A stretch of 64,000 nt of DNA from NCBI GenBank assembly GCA_029532415.1, contig JAQOTA010000001.1, positions 496,001-560,000 on the forward strand, read 5' to 3'. Source of the stretch: Marasmius tenuissimus. Its lineage: Eukaryota; Basidiomycota; Agaricomycetes; Agaricales; Marasmiaceae. Made by a program: the position numbers and the translations under genes. Under the pieces are notes generated by a model. That model searched no databases. It worked only from the letters and a program-made list of their open reading frames with translations, and had not been told where the DNA came from. Below, piece after piece: positions 1 to 11,700 of this stretch; positions within the stretch are counted from its first letter, which is position 1; the number at the start of each line of letters is the position of its first letter.

Positions 1-1174
1 GCAGGAGAGAGCAATGAGGTTGCCTATTGACGAGTGAGGGAGCATATCGAATACCTCGGCATCATCTGCGTGCTGTCGTGGAAGGAGATCTGCAAGAATA
101 CGGAACGCTCTTGAGACAATCTGGTCCCAATGTTTCGAGAGAGTTTCAGCACGCTTCTGAGTCCTCGATCCTGGCCCTCGCGAAGGCTTGCTTCCCCCCC
201 TTCCGCCTGTCCCATAACCAGTCCCGCCGGGCCCAACACTATTATCAGCTTTCGACGAACGAGCTTCAGCAGCTGTCTGAACACGGGTAGCTGACGTCTC
301 TTGTTCCCCGAGATACTGCCAGTCGAAGCCACCAAGGCATTCGAAGATGGCTATTGCACGGCCCTCGGCACAGCAGGAATTGACGGCGCAGACTTTGTTC
401 TTGGATCTGCTGTTGGGTGTTCCTTTACAGCTAAAACTACAGGGGACGGCCTTGAAACAGCCCCGACAGTGATTGGTCTTGCATGACGAACAAGGGGCGT
501 GCAAGAGATGAGATAATGAGGGTGGAATTGGTCCATCTCCTCCCTTGAACAAGACAACCTACACGAACCATGAAACCCAATTCAGAGAAACTTCAGAAAT
601 GTGTACGTACATATCCTCGAGGTGATGGTACCATTGCGCCGCATTTCGTACAGGGTCGTTCGCCAGTAAACAACGGATCCTGTGGCTTCAGATCATGATC
701 TGGAGGACTGCCGAAGTCGTCGTTCCCATCCGGAATAGTGTTCCCGTTCTCGTGAACTTGGATAGGTTGAATTGGTTCGGTGGCGTCGGTTCCTGCAGAC
801 TCTTTTGAGTCCATTTCCGCGTCATTGGCTGCCCATTCAGCTGCCAGCCGCCTCGCCATCTCTTCGTCACTTTCCCTGTTCGATGACTCGCCATTGCACG
901 AGGTCGAGGTCCCAGCTTGTAACTGTTTTGCCAGCTTCTCACTTTCTTCCTGAGCAGCAATCTGTGCGAGAATATCTTTCATTTCTTCATCCTCTTCTTC
1001 ACTATCATCTATAACTTGAATTGGGTTCGCTTTCGGTGAAGTGTCGTTCGGCGAGTTGTCGAGCGTAAGGTCGATAATGTCTTCTTCGTCTATTACTATT
1101 TTCGGTCGCTTCGACGAGATGTCACTCGTAGACGCCTCTGGTGGTGTCTGACGCTTATTGCGCGGGCGAGCCAT
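1..1174 (-). CDS. Cysteine-rich IBR/RBR-like zinc-binding protein, 3' end cut off by window edge
   Basis: The ATG is at 1174. Exon 1 runs 1174-611, a 52-bp intron (gtacgt...gtgtag) occupies 559-610, and exon 2 stays open to the window edge. The N-terminal ~150 residues are low-complexity and acidic, with an SSKRPK basic patch, a DLTLDN stretch that resembles a SUMO-interacting motif, and an EESEKLAKQLQ helix like a ubiquitin-interacting motif. After that comes a cysteine cluster: CTKCGAM, then CSSCKTNHCRGC, then CSFSC and VCAVNSCC. This spacing resembles the IBR segment of RBR-type ubiquitin ligases. The part after the zinc cluster reads KHWDQIVSRAFRILADLL and looks helical. A role in ubiquitin transfer is inferred from the cysteine pattern and the acidic N-terminus; the catalytic domain would lie outside the window. 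Confidence 0.65.
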
Positions 1175-2503
1175 CGTGGTACGGGATATATTGTCGACGC
1201 GCCTGGGTCAACCGAGGCGGTGGAGGACAAGAATGGTGGTCACAATTTGAACGTGATACGTCACAATACGGCTCCGATACAAATAGTAGCCAAACAAACG
1301 CGTCGCGCGCTGACTCGTGTCCGTGGGAATTTTGTGGGAGCGGAAGTTCGAGATTCTAAGGTTATCCACGTAAAATTGGTGTCTCTTATCGGGATTGAAC
1401 CACCTTCGTGAAGCGTGACCTCAAGATTAACTGCAGTCTTTCCGGGGGCTATGGCGGTTCCATATCCAGTACAACTTGTATGCACATTGCACACCCATCC
1501 ATTAGAGAGACTTAGAGGATCTACTAGGCCAGACCTCATCACTTGAATAGACGCTATAAGGTCGTTGAAGCGACATCTTATTACCCGCCATTGCTTTCAT
1601 CGGGATCATCAAACCGTTCACAGAGGATTTTATTCCGCCCTGAAGAGTCACCGTCCTGCGTTTTCTCAACGATAAATGTAAAGTATTACAGGCATTTGAA
1701 GGTGTCTTAAGATGCGTTGGCTGCTACTGGGCTGCTGCACCCGTCTCAGACGGATTGGTGCCAGTTAAGGCAGCATTTCACGAAGTTTCCTTGACCCTGC
1801 TCTCGTACGAAGAAGCCGAGAAATAATGAACACCATTTCGGGCTACCGTCATGTGAAGGGTGAGCGCTGAGCTTGTGTACAAAACTAGTCGATCCAAGTA
1901 TCAGACTTCTTCTATTTTCTCATCCCTGACGGCGAGCAGCTGGTCAGGAGCCTCCTAAACTAAACCTCAAAGAACCTATGAAAGCAATAGATAGATCGCG
2001 GACTTTCCCAGACTAGGATCCGACCGAAGCAATAGCAGCTTAGAATAGTAGGACACCTCTCATTTTTCCGAACCGATAAGGATTCGTTGGAGGTTCGGAG
2101 AATGTTGCGCCACCAGCTCACATGAACATGCCCAAATCGGTAAAACACGCTTACGAGTCCTCGATGACCCAGCTCAGGCAACCGCGGGAAAATAACATAG
2201 GTGATGCCGTTGACGTTGGCTGCGACGCCCACAGCTTCATTGATGTCGTCGAGGAACGGCTTTGCCTCACCCAAAACTCAAGGCATCAAACTCAAGCTTC
2301 TTCATTAATGGATTCAAGTGGCGTCGTCAGTCGACCTTCGAAGTCGAAAGAAAAGGAAAAGGTGAATACAAAAGCACTCTACACGTTACACTAGACCGCC
2401 GCTGTCGAGCGGATACTTACGTTTGACTTTTCTCTCAGATTCGCATTACGACTGCAGGCTCGGGAGCTTCGTATAAAGAAAAGTCAGTTGGAATCTTACG
2501 ACT
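1175..2503. other. Intergenic, no supported gene
   Basis: Divergent spacer between the IBR-like gene (minus) and the coiled-coil gene (plus). A minus-strand open frame at 2274-1960 and a plus-strand one at 2122-2394 overlap each other, and neither shows a recognisable domain. An upstream exon of the coiled-coil gene could lie here, for example from the ATG at 2308-2310 (MDSSGVV...) to a gtgaat donor near 2360. I could not join it in frame to the downstream exons. Confidence 0.4.
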
Positions 2504-3227
2504 ATGATGCTGGGTTCGAGCGCGGTTGACGCTGCCAGATTTCAAGCTTTGCGGGAGAAATATGAACAGGTCACACAGGTGAGCTTTTTCGCTGGCTTCT
2601 TGTGCTTGTTTCTGGGCTCAACTTTGCTCTCTATCTGTGTCAACTTGCAACTTTTGGAAGACCCAAACTCAGCATCAGAGGGAATTAGAAGTTGCGAAAG
2701 GCAGAACGAAGGGTCTACAGGACGAAATTGAGTGCGTGGCAGCTCTTTGGGGTTCATTTTCAACAGAAACGCTGACGATTTCTCTTGTTTCATCAGCATG
2801 CTGCTGGACGCTTTTATCGAGATGGCACAGGCGTCGCCCGTTCTGAGGCTAGACGAACCACCGCCACCTCTACCAACTCGCGAAGAACTGGCTCGCGAAG
2901 CAGCACGAAGACAAGTATTGTCAGCGACGCCCATAGACGCACACAACGGGGATCCGACATTGTATGCCCAGCATCCACTAGGACCTAATCCTCATGCACC
3001 TCCGCCACCACCGCAATCTCAACCTATCTACACGAACGGGGCATCCACAAATGGAAAACGGAAACGTAGAAGGGTTGCACAAGTTCGTGTCCCTATCCTT
3101 TTAATCTCGCCTGTTATGCTGTTCTGACGCCGCGCGTTTGTAGGAAGACGCAGATCCGGAAGAGACAGCTAGAAGAAGTAGCAACATGGCGTTCATAACC
3201 GAGATCATTCATCCCCATGAACGATAG
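2504..3227 (+). CDS. Small coiled-coil nuclear protein, family not recognised
   Basis: Four exons fit in frame: 2504-2578, 2673-2731, 2797-3082 and 3144-3227, all with GT-AG introns. The joined protein begins MMLGSSAVDAARFQALREKY and continues with a heptad-like coiled coil (EQVTQ-HQRELEVAKGRTKGL, then DEIDMLLDAFIEMAQ). A proline-rich linker follows, then a basic KRKRRR cluster that fits a nuclear localisation signal, and an acidic tail ending EIIHPHER. The start is uncertain. The preceding sequence (about 2440-2503) also has a coil-like frame (RLQARELRIKKSQLES) that ends in a stop at 2529, so an extra 5' exon or a frameshift is possible. A subunit of a chromatin complex such as INO80 would fit the architecture, but no signature proves it. 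Confidence 0.55.
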
Positions 3228-3689
3228 GTTGAGCCTTCATTACACACAGACGGTGTCAAGGCTTGTTATATATCGCGCTTTACGTGGAGGCTATTTACTC
3301 GCGCCGTATTATCATCGTTTCTTCCTGTTTTCTTCATGTATTGTACCGTAATGTGTGTAATAGAGGTTCAGGTCCAGTTCTATCCGAAGACGGCTGTGGC
3401 CGTAGCCTGCGGTTGCATGGTTGACTCGCCACCCTCACACGAAAGTTGAGTTGTTCTCCCGAGAGAAGTCGCCGCGTAGCTGTTGTTCCTTCTCACGTCG
3501 AGTTCCATTCCCGCTTTCTGTAACGATCTCGCCTGCAGTGCGCACCTGCGTCTCGGACAGCTGGAATCATAGTATCTAAAGCCCAACATCACTCATTCAT
3601 ATACAACGTTTTTTGCATTTCTGAACACTGGTATAGACGAACACGAGGAGTGGAGTTTTGGGGGTTGTTGGTTATACAAATCTCTATAT

Positions 3690-4890
3690 ATGAAGGGAAA
3701 GGGAGAAAGAACGGAAGGAAAGAAAGAAGGAAAAGAACAAGCGACGAGTCAAGGAATAAGTAATCAGTGAACTGTTACACGAGGGTACCAAAGAGTAGGG
3801 CCAGAAAAGAAAAAAGCGGACGGCGATATAAAGAAAGTTCGAGTTCGAAGGAAAGGTTATAAAGCGAAAAGGTAGGAAGATGTCATGAACACAACAAGAT
3901 TTTCGTTTCAAAAAATGGTATCGATAGATACAGAGAGTATCAGCCGGGTGGTATGAAGTGGCGGGTTGCGATGGTAGAGAGGGTGGGAGATAATGTGGTG
4001 GGAGGACAAGAACAGCAGGACCACGATCCAACGGGGGAGAAGGAGATATGTGTGAAGGTTTCCGATCCAAGTATGTGCAAAGAAGAAGAACGGGACGGAG
4101 AAGATAATTCAAGAAGCTGGAAATAGATGACAACGTGGAGATCGAAGGAAGAAGAAAGAAAACACACACAAGGAGCGAAAGATGTCATTTTTTCGAGGAA
4201 GACAGACGGCGCGGCACTAGGGGGTGCCCAGCCAAAAGGAAAGTCTAGAAAGAAAAAAGGGTCGTCCGATGAAGTAGGCGGAAGAAGTACAACAACGAGA
4301 AAGAGAGAGTCCGTAAGAAACAATGTTCCAGATTTGAGTTTTTCGGCGTCTAGATAGGATCATGGAAAGATGGAAAGAAAAAAAGAAAGGAAAGTCGATA
4401 GCAAGTGAGCACTAAGAGCGTGAAACGAGCAAAGCGTTAGGGAGTGTAAGCGGATGGATGGTACAGGATATCAAGACAAAAACGGAGTAGAAGAAGAGGG
4501 TAGAAATGAATGACGAGGTCCGTTCGTATCCGTACAACCAACATAGATTCAAGAAAAGAGATATAAGACAAAAGAAAGCACGACCAGGATAGGAAACAGG
4601 AACAGGAAGCGGAAGGACGAGTAACAGTTGGGATCGAGTGCTGATGGTGGAGGTCAAGGATACATGATACCTCGGCTACGAGAAAGATGCGAGCATCGTG
4701 AGTCGTATGGAATGGGGAATGTGGGCATAGAAGCGATGGTAACAACGGATGCGAAAATGAATGACCATACGGAGCATTCAATTCGAGGTGATTTCCCAGA
4801 GGCCATGTCAGATTTAAACTTCTTCCTAAAACGACCGCCCTGGTGACCATGCCCTCATATACTTGTGTCGGGCTCTACACACGAGGGCAC
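3690..4890 (-). other. Long pyrimidine-rich 3' flank of the HSF gene (purine-rich on plus strand)
   Basis: The plus strand is dominated by A and G for about 1 kb (runs such as gaaggaaagaaagaaggaaaag). Open frames on either strand here encode only low-complexity S/F/L/P or K/E/R strings without domains. The stretch lies directly downstream of the HSF stop on that gene's sense strand. It is best read as 3' UTR or terminator sequence. Confidence 0.5.
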
Positions 4891-4892
4891 TT

Positions 4893-7800
4893 TCAGCGAC
4901 CTGGTTGTCCCCCCGGAGGGGTGTTGCTGGGCATCTGAAGTCCTAGGCCTTGTCCTCCATTGCTTCCAGCCATGCTCCCCATGGCACTTCTCATCATCCT
5001 ATTGTGGCCAGCCTGCAGCAGACCACTGCCGCTCCTGGGTCTACCAAGTATGCCACTGCCCCCTGGACCGCTCCAAGGCGATAGGGCACTCCCTCCAGCA
5101 CCAGCACCTCCACCCATGCCCATTCCACCATAGCCCAACGGCGCCGAGTCACTCCTCGCCCTAGTCGAGAACTTCTTGCTATCGGGCGGGCTCAGGAATG
5201 GCTGACTCTGCGACTGCACCTGTTGAGGCGACTGCAGCGGACTCTGTTGCTGGTACGGGCTTCCTACCCCTCCCACAACGCCATGCACACCGACACCCAT
5301 ATGTCCGTGATGCGAATGACCAAAGGACGGTAGGTCGTCTACACTCGTGCTCATTCGTTGCCTCTTCGTTGACCCCCTCCCAGTAATCGTCTGGCCAGGG
5401 CCATCTCCAGGTCCGTCACCATCACCTCCGCCTCCGCCGGTCGGGGACATGACAGAAGACGAAGACGACATCGAGCCATCCTCGAACATGTCGTTAACAT
5501 TCGCAGGCCCACTACCTCCGCCGTCACCCTGTTCGTTGTTGGGATGAGGGCTTCCGCTCCTCGATCCGAAACTGTTCATCGGGAAGTTATGCTGCCGACT
5601 CAGATGGTGCGGTTGATGGTGTTGCTGGTGGGCGTGGTGTTGTTGATGCTGATGGTGAAACGGTTGATGGCTTGACATTTGCCCGTGTCCGTGTATGTGG
5701 GATGGGAAATCCATAGTTGTGGGAGAGGAGCCTGGGCTCATATTCATCCCGAAATGATTTCCGCCGGTACCAGCACCAGCACCATAGCGTGATGCAGGTG
5801 TCGTTGCAGTAGGAGAGGTGATGTAGATGTTAGGGTTATCGGCGCTGTCGGAACCAGCATTGTTACCAGTTCCGTTGATGGACGGGTTTGGATTGGAAGA
5901 GGAAGGGACGGCTGATGTAGAGGAAGGGACAGTCGTTGAGGGCATGGGTAAGGAAGAGTTATCGAGAAGGTCATTTATCGGGAATGGCGGTACTGGAAGA
6001 TGACATCGTCAGCAGGAACTGTGGTAAAAGGCGGGTGAAATGGAAGACTAGGTCTATTTCGACGACCAAGATGACAGGGGAGGAAGACGAATACTCACTG
6101 CTGCCGGGGAAACCCTTGCCGACGAAATCCCATAATCGATTGACTACTCCGACTAGCCGTTCGACTTTTCGTCGTTCAGCATTCAACTGATCCCACATGC
6201 GACGATTGTCGTCGCGCATGGTGTTCAATTGAGCCGCAACCTAATCAAAGTGATGGTCAGCTTCCATGGAAGGATCGACGGAGAAGAACGAAACAGAAGC
6301 CCCTCTCTGAGATAGAACAGGGGTTGTCTTCACTCACCTCTCCAGGTAATTCGACCCTTTGCTTAACACCAGGATCGGGCTCTAACGCTTTTCTTTTGAT
6401 TTCATCTAATAAATCTGGTCTACCACGAAGGAACTTGTGATGAGAAAACTCCCAAGTTTGGGCATCGGTCGAAGTACGCTGGGCGCGTGGAGTCTACGAG
6501 AAGCAGATTAGTGCTCGTTTGTGAAAAGTAAGGACGGGAGAAGGTTGAGTAGGGACGCGGGGTTCATATCCGGTAGAAACGGGATAAGGTATACTGGGAT
6601 ATACCGCAGGTGCATGAAGAGAAGGAAGCTACATACCCGGTTGATCTTATGGAACCCGTACATATTCAATTGTCTAACAAAGCTTGAAAACTGGGGGTAA
6701 GGACTTCAGTATCAGGTTTTGAGGAGGTCAGAGGAACCACTGACGTTGTTATGCTTGAAATGACTACCCAGGATGCTCCGACTGAACTCGCCAACATTTG
6801 AGACCACAAATGATGTACCAAGTTCATTCCAGGTTATAAAGTGGGCGCTTTTGGGGTCATTTATCATCCTGTGGATGGTTTAATGTCAGAAAAGATCCAA
6901 AAAAAGGGACCGATGAATGTCACGTCTCAGAGTAATTGAAAACGTTAAGAAACGCTGTCGCCGCTGGTATGCAGCTACGAAAGGAGAAATGATACCCATT
7001 TGGCTATCCCCAGTGAGGCACGGCAAAAAAGGAGAAATCGCGGCGAAGACGAGACTCCCACCAACGAGAGAAAAGAGAGCTCGACTTAAACACGATCATG
7101 AAGCAAAACGCAGTCGAGAGATATGAAAAGAAAGTACTGCTGTCGGAGGAAAACAGTGAGAAGAGAGAAAACTCACTGGTACAGCTTCGTCACAAAATTG
7201 TTTGTGGGCATGGGCTTCCCCAACATACCCATTATCCCACCAACTCCTCCTAGGATCCCTGGCCCCTCTCTCATGCCTCCACTGCCTCCGTTCCCGTTAC
7301 CACTTCCACCAAAGAGACCGCCTGAGTTGCCGTCATCATCGCCACCACTGCCGCTGTTGTTTCCATCAATAGGACTGGCACCACCGCTAGGTGTTCCCAG
7401 AAACGTGGCCGACGTCGTAGTAGAGACTGCAGAAGATGGGGGCATGGACGAGAAGTCATTGTCCATGTCCATATCGCCTCCTCCTGCATTGCCGAACGTC
7501 GGTGTGCTTTCTGGAGGCTCGTTAGGATCCGACTCATTAGCTCCTGGTGTCGACGCAGATGGAAGAACGGCTGAGCTAGGACCTGCACTGGCCGACGATG
7601 GGTTACTCGTAAAGCTCCGTTTCCTCGATGGAGGTGCTGAGCTACTGCCAGAACCTGAAGAATTTATCGACGAAGACGACGTGGACGTCGTTATCCGCAG
7701 AGGAAACGGTCTGCTAGGGTATTGTTGCTGCTGCTGTTGGTGCATTCGCTGGTGCTGAGGGTGATGAGGTTGGTTGTGATGATGCTGCTGGTGAGCATGA

Positions 7801-8084
7801 TAGCCATGCGTCGGCGACACTGTCAACGATGACATGTTGAGGCCCAAGGACGTCGACGAAGAGGTATTTCCGTCCGCAGAGCCTGGAGGGAACCATTGCT
7901 GAGGCTGGGATTGAGAATCGTATGAGGATGTCGTGTCCATCATTGACATTTCTAATTCATGAATAAGCTTGGTCACTGTTGCTGACGGCGACGACGATAG
8001 TTTTGTCGACGAGGTCGACGTTGAGGATGAAGAGTGTGCTGGGCGAGAAATGCGTGCTCGGTATCCGATCAAGGGGTTTCCCAT
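4893..8084 (-). CDS. HSF-type DNA-binding transcription factor
   Basis: Six exons join without frame error to an 827-residue protein: 8084-7177, 6868-6745, 6690-6637, 6493-6338, 6240-6099 and 5992-4893. Residues ~1-295 are a disordered N-terminus rich in S, Q, H and G, with a polyQ/His tract. The winged-helix HSF domain follows, spread over exons 1-4: NNFVTKLYQMIND, ITWNELGTSFVVSN, the recognition-helix segment HNNFSSFVRQLNMYGFHKI, then WEFSHHKFLRGRPDLLDEIKR. Exon 5 encodes a hydrophobic-heptad segment (DQLNAERRKVERLVGVVNRL) that matches the HSF trimerisation coil. Exon 6 is a long low-complexity activation-type tail rich in G, S, P, H and Q. The factor should bind heat-shock-type inverted GAA repeats in the nucleus. 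Whether it is the essential Hsf1 or an Sfl1/Mga1-like paralogue cannot be settled here. Intron 1 is unusually long at 308 bp. Confidence 0.93.
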
Positions 8085-9264
8085 TTAGGTATATCTATTT
8101 TCCCACATATCACGCGATCCACGTGCTCAACCGAGTCGGCTGTAGCGCCTCTCCAGCAGTCGTTCTGCTTATTCGACAACGACATCTACATATCGTTCCC
8201 GCTCAATTCACTTTGTCTTTCTAGGCCGTTCTCTTCTCATCAAATCAAACCAAAGGTACTCCCAACGCTTACGACTCCGCAGTGTACACATCAAATGTAC
8301 CACGTTTCATCGTGTGGACACACCTATGCATGACCTATGATAACCATCTCTTTTCCCTTGTCTTATCAAACCAGATGCACATCTTCCGTCAACAAGTCCG
8401 GCCACCGGTAAACAAGCTCACAAAAATATCTCGGACTCGCAAGTGGCAGCGCGCCCAGAAGTTCGGTCCATATGGATCACCCAAGCAACCTGCACGACTT
8501 GAGAATCTTTGTCAGAGTAAGCAAGTAAAACCTTCATCCAGTGGGTCATCATCCCCATCATCGTCAGGACACTCGCTAGATCCGCGGATATCCTTCCCTT
8601 GATCGGCCGTACCCAGCTGAGCTGTCCAACTGACTCTCTTTGAACGCTTTAGGTCCACAGTTCTCATAAGCCGAGTCTTACCCCGGCGCCTCACAAGACC
8701 CTAGGGGGGATGAGGGGGCGCTGGGCACCCGGCAAACTACAAGCCACCTCTTTTTTGAACACATTTTGGGGTCGCAAGCTCTTACCCCAGATATCAATAA
8801 CTCCGGTCTACTCAATTGGCGCCGGGTCGTGAGTCCCTCGATCCGAGAAGCCCAAATAACTGATTTGTCGATCCCGGATGCATGCAAAGTACATATTACC
8901 CGCGACCCGCGACTTACTCACGTCGTAACTAACCACCGCTCCTATTCCGAGCGAGTCGAGAGCAACCCGGCCAGTTTACAACTCCGAGTGACTAAGCGAC
9001 AGACGCTCGGAGTCCCTGGGATCAAAGCAAACCTCCGTGCTCACCACACCAGTGACAAACCTTCAAAGTTCAGGCAGTTAAAAACAAGCTCCCACAAGCC
9101 GGAGTGATGGTAGGGAGACTCGGGGTTTTGTGGGTATAGGGCGATGTTGATGTAAAACAGGGTCTAGAGCCACGGATCAACCTAGGAATCCACGTCCTGC
9201 GAGCCAGCTGTCGCCGGTTCACCCCCCACGCACAGAGACAGAGAAAGAGTAAATGTAGACTCCG

Positions 9265-9430
9265 TACTCACCGAATCAAGTCATAATGAAACACATTGTT
9301 CCGCAGCACTCCAGGAGATTGACCCGTCTATGTATCACTTTTGCTGTTCCGCTGATGGTAGCCATCGAGAGTTGGTTGTGTCGATGCAGTGTAGATATTA
9401 AAGGGACCGATAGTGGGATACTCGGAGTCC
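9265..9430. repeat. Diverged repeat, copy A (tail only)
   Basis: It shares, in the same order, the blocks found in copies B and C: a segment containing attgacccgtctat, then atcacttttgctgttccgctg, then a tcgatgcagtgta block. Only the right-hand part of the unit is present. Confidence 0.6.
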
Positions 9431-9594
9431 TCGCTTAGGATGCCACGAGGTCAATAAAAAAGTTCGTCGGATTTTGCCGAGGTACAGAAATCCGAGACTC
9501 GAGAGGTACAACCAACCAACTCCAACTCGAACACTTTGAGAGCTTTGACAAGACGTATTTGAAGTCTAAAATGGGATACCGGGATGTCGACGAC

Positions 9595-10060
9595 GACAAT
9601 GGCAAGAGGCTGTGCATGTCGCAACCAAAACGATGTCGGACTGTGGCTGCAGTACGAGAGACGAGAGCTGACCGTCGCTAACTGTCAGTGCCAGGCCGAG
9701 TTTCTGTCAACCATCTGCCAACTCGTCCTCAGCGTTGAACAGCGACCTGGCACTTACTCTGTCACAAGAACACTCGAGATGACGTCCGAATGTCTTTCCG
9801 GCAACCAACCCTGGGGTCAAAGCGTAGTTACCTACCCCACGGTGAGCAAGTATGTGTCAAATCCGTATGCACCAAAAACTGGTCAGTTGCATAACAAAAA
9901 TTGTTCGTCCCGTCATTTGCGGAAGATTCGCCCAGTCTACGCATCACTTTTGGCTGTTCCGCTGATGGTTTTGGAGAGCTGATGTCGATGCAGTGCACCG
10001 ATGAGTGTTGGGATAATGTACTCGGAGTTCTCGTTCTCACATTGAAAACACCTCGGAGGG
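9595..10060. repeat. Diverged repeat, copy B
   Basis: It begins with acaatggcaagaggctgt and gtggctgcagtacgag, continues with a gacgtccgaatgtcttt block and a ggggtcaaagcgta block, and ends with the ctgttccgctgatgg and tcgatgcagtg blocks. Copy C has all of these in the same order and orientation, with many substitutions and indels. Confidence 0.65.
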
Positions 10061-11124
10061 TAGGCAGGACTCACAGACCTAGCCCAGCACAAACGCACGA
10101 GGGCCGTGCTGATGCGAGGTTTGAGGTATGCTTTACGCTCAGGGACTTGATGCATCAAGAGCACCCGTCGATGATAAGAGGCTGTAAGACTTGCAATTAA
10201 CGTCAGATTTGGAATGATGTGCTTACAGTGCGAGGAATCAAATTTGTCAAAGCTAGGTCAGGTTTTTGTCAATTTGGATTTGTCCAACTCGTAAGCCACG
10301 GCCCAGGACCCCAAGCTCCCCCGTGCCCCAATTTAACCTGATCGAGCATGAGAAAGATACTTAGATTGCAACCGCCCACGAACTTTGGCAAAAGATAGAC
10401 CACCAGCAGAGCTTGCTCAATGACGATCGGAAAATCGTCTTGGGCCATTGTCGGGCGAACTCGAAGAACTTGGGGAGGTGTACATCACATTATTACATCC
10501 GTTAACACGATTTCTTAGCGCCAATTCATTGTTAATAGTACGTCCTTCGAACGAGGCCAACAGAAACCCGGGTTTCAAGAGGTTCACGCCGAAGATATTC
10601 ATGGTGCAGGCGCCACTAAACCGCATCAGGTTTGCCCAACCTGGCGAGGCAGACATTTTCACTTCATCTCGACTCACAAGCATTCTCTGTTGCGCAGAAT
10701 TGGTGATGTGCTAATGGCATCGAGCAAAAATAGTACGCGCAAGGACCGCGGCATTCGCCGAAATAGTAATTATCATAGAACACCAGCGCTACGGGAGATT
10801 GTCCTATCCACAATTGGCAGTCTCGGCTCAAGTTCCGATGATGTTATGAAGCATCTCACGTCCTTACACTTCCACACCTCCGCTGGGGTCTCTGAAAGGT
10901 GCTTTAGCTCGGGGACACAGTCAATCGGAGCGTTACGTTTGAAAAATGACAAGAGGGTGTAGAAAACTCACAATCAATGTCGAACCTGCGTCGATATGGT
11001 TGCCAGAGTGTAAAAAGACCAACAGGTCACAGTGCGGATCTGGGGTAGTACCCGGTATTGAGAAGGGAGGGTAGATATTTACCGCCGGTAAGTAGATAAA
11101 TTGTGTAACCAGCGAGACCAACGA

Positions 11125-11700
11125 CAATGACAAGAGGCTGTACAGAGCGCAAATAATCGTACTTGAACTCATTGTGGCTGCAGTGCGAAGGACGAGAGCT
11201 GGCGCCATATCGACGGCGGCTGGATCTCTGACATTAATAGATATCTAACTCGATCTCAGCCTTGAGTACCGACCTGTGACTCATCCACATATTCCCCGGC
11301 CTATGTGGCTCGCCATCCATAGTCATAGTGTGTAGCAGGAACTTCCAGGGATGACAAGAGTCTCATTACTGTTAACCGCCACAGGAACACTCAGCGAGAT
11401 TACTTACGTCCGAATGTCTTCGCCGTCGGCAACCGATGCAGTTCTGGGGTCAAAGCGTATTTAGCTCCCCGGTCGGCAGTAGCGAGCGTACGCGTAAAAT
11501 CCGTATTCACCGAAACTAGACATGATAATGAAACAAAATCGGTCCGCAGCTTGCGGGAGATTGACCCGTCTATCTATACATCACTTCTGGCTGTTCCGCT
11601 GTTGGTAGGTACTAGGGAAGCGTCGAGAGCTGATAAACTCGAATGCAGTGTAAGCCTAAAAGGGTCGACAGTGGAATACCCGGTGTCGAGTTGAGCATAC
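11125..11700. repeat. Diverged repeat, copy C
   Basis: Longest copy. It carries acaatgacaagaggctgt, gtggctgcagtgcgaagg, acgtccgaatgtctt, ggggtcaaagcgta, attgacccgtctat and ctgttccgctg in the same order as copy B. No terminal repeats or long coding frame were found, so the class of element is unknown. Confidence 0.65.

Noticed and set aside
1375..1405. tRNA-like T-loop motif on the minus strand (ggtggttcaatcccgata)
   Set aside because: The five bases on either side of the loop do not pair, and no acceptor or D arm is found at the right distance, so no tRNA was called.
3684..4850. Several minus-strand frames of 80-160 residues
   Set aside because: They consist of S/F/L/P-rich strings from a pyrimidine-rich tract and lack splice structure or domains; treated as 3' flank.
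7123..7758. Long plus-strand open frame rich in proline and leucine
   Set aside because: It lies antisense to exon 1 of the HSF gene, whose frame, splice sites and domain content are convincing. Its composition mirrors the G/S-rich codons of the real gene.
10448..10714. Plus-strand 88-residue frame and its minus-strand counterpart
   Set aside because: Both strands are open over the same bases, with no domain, and the region lies between repeat copies.
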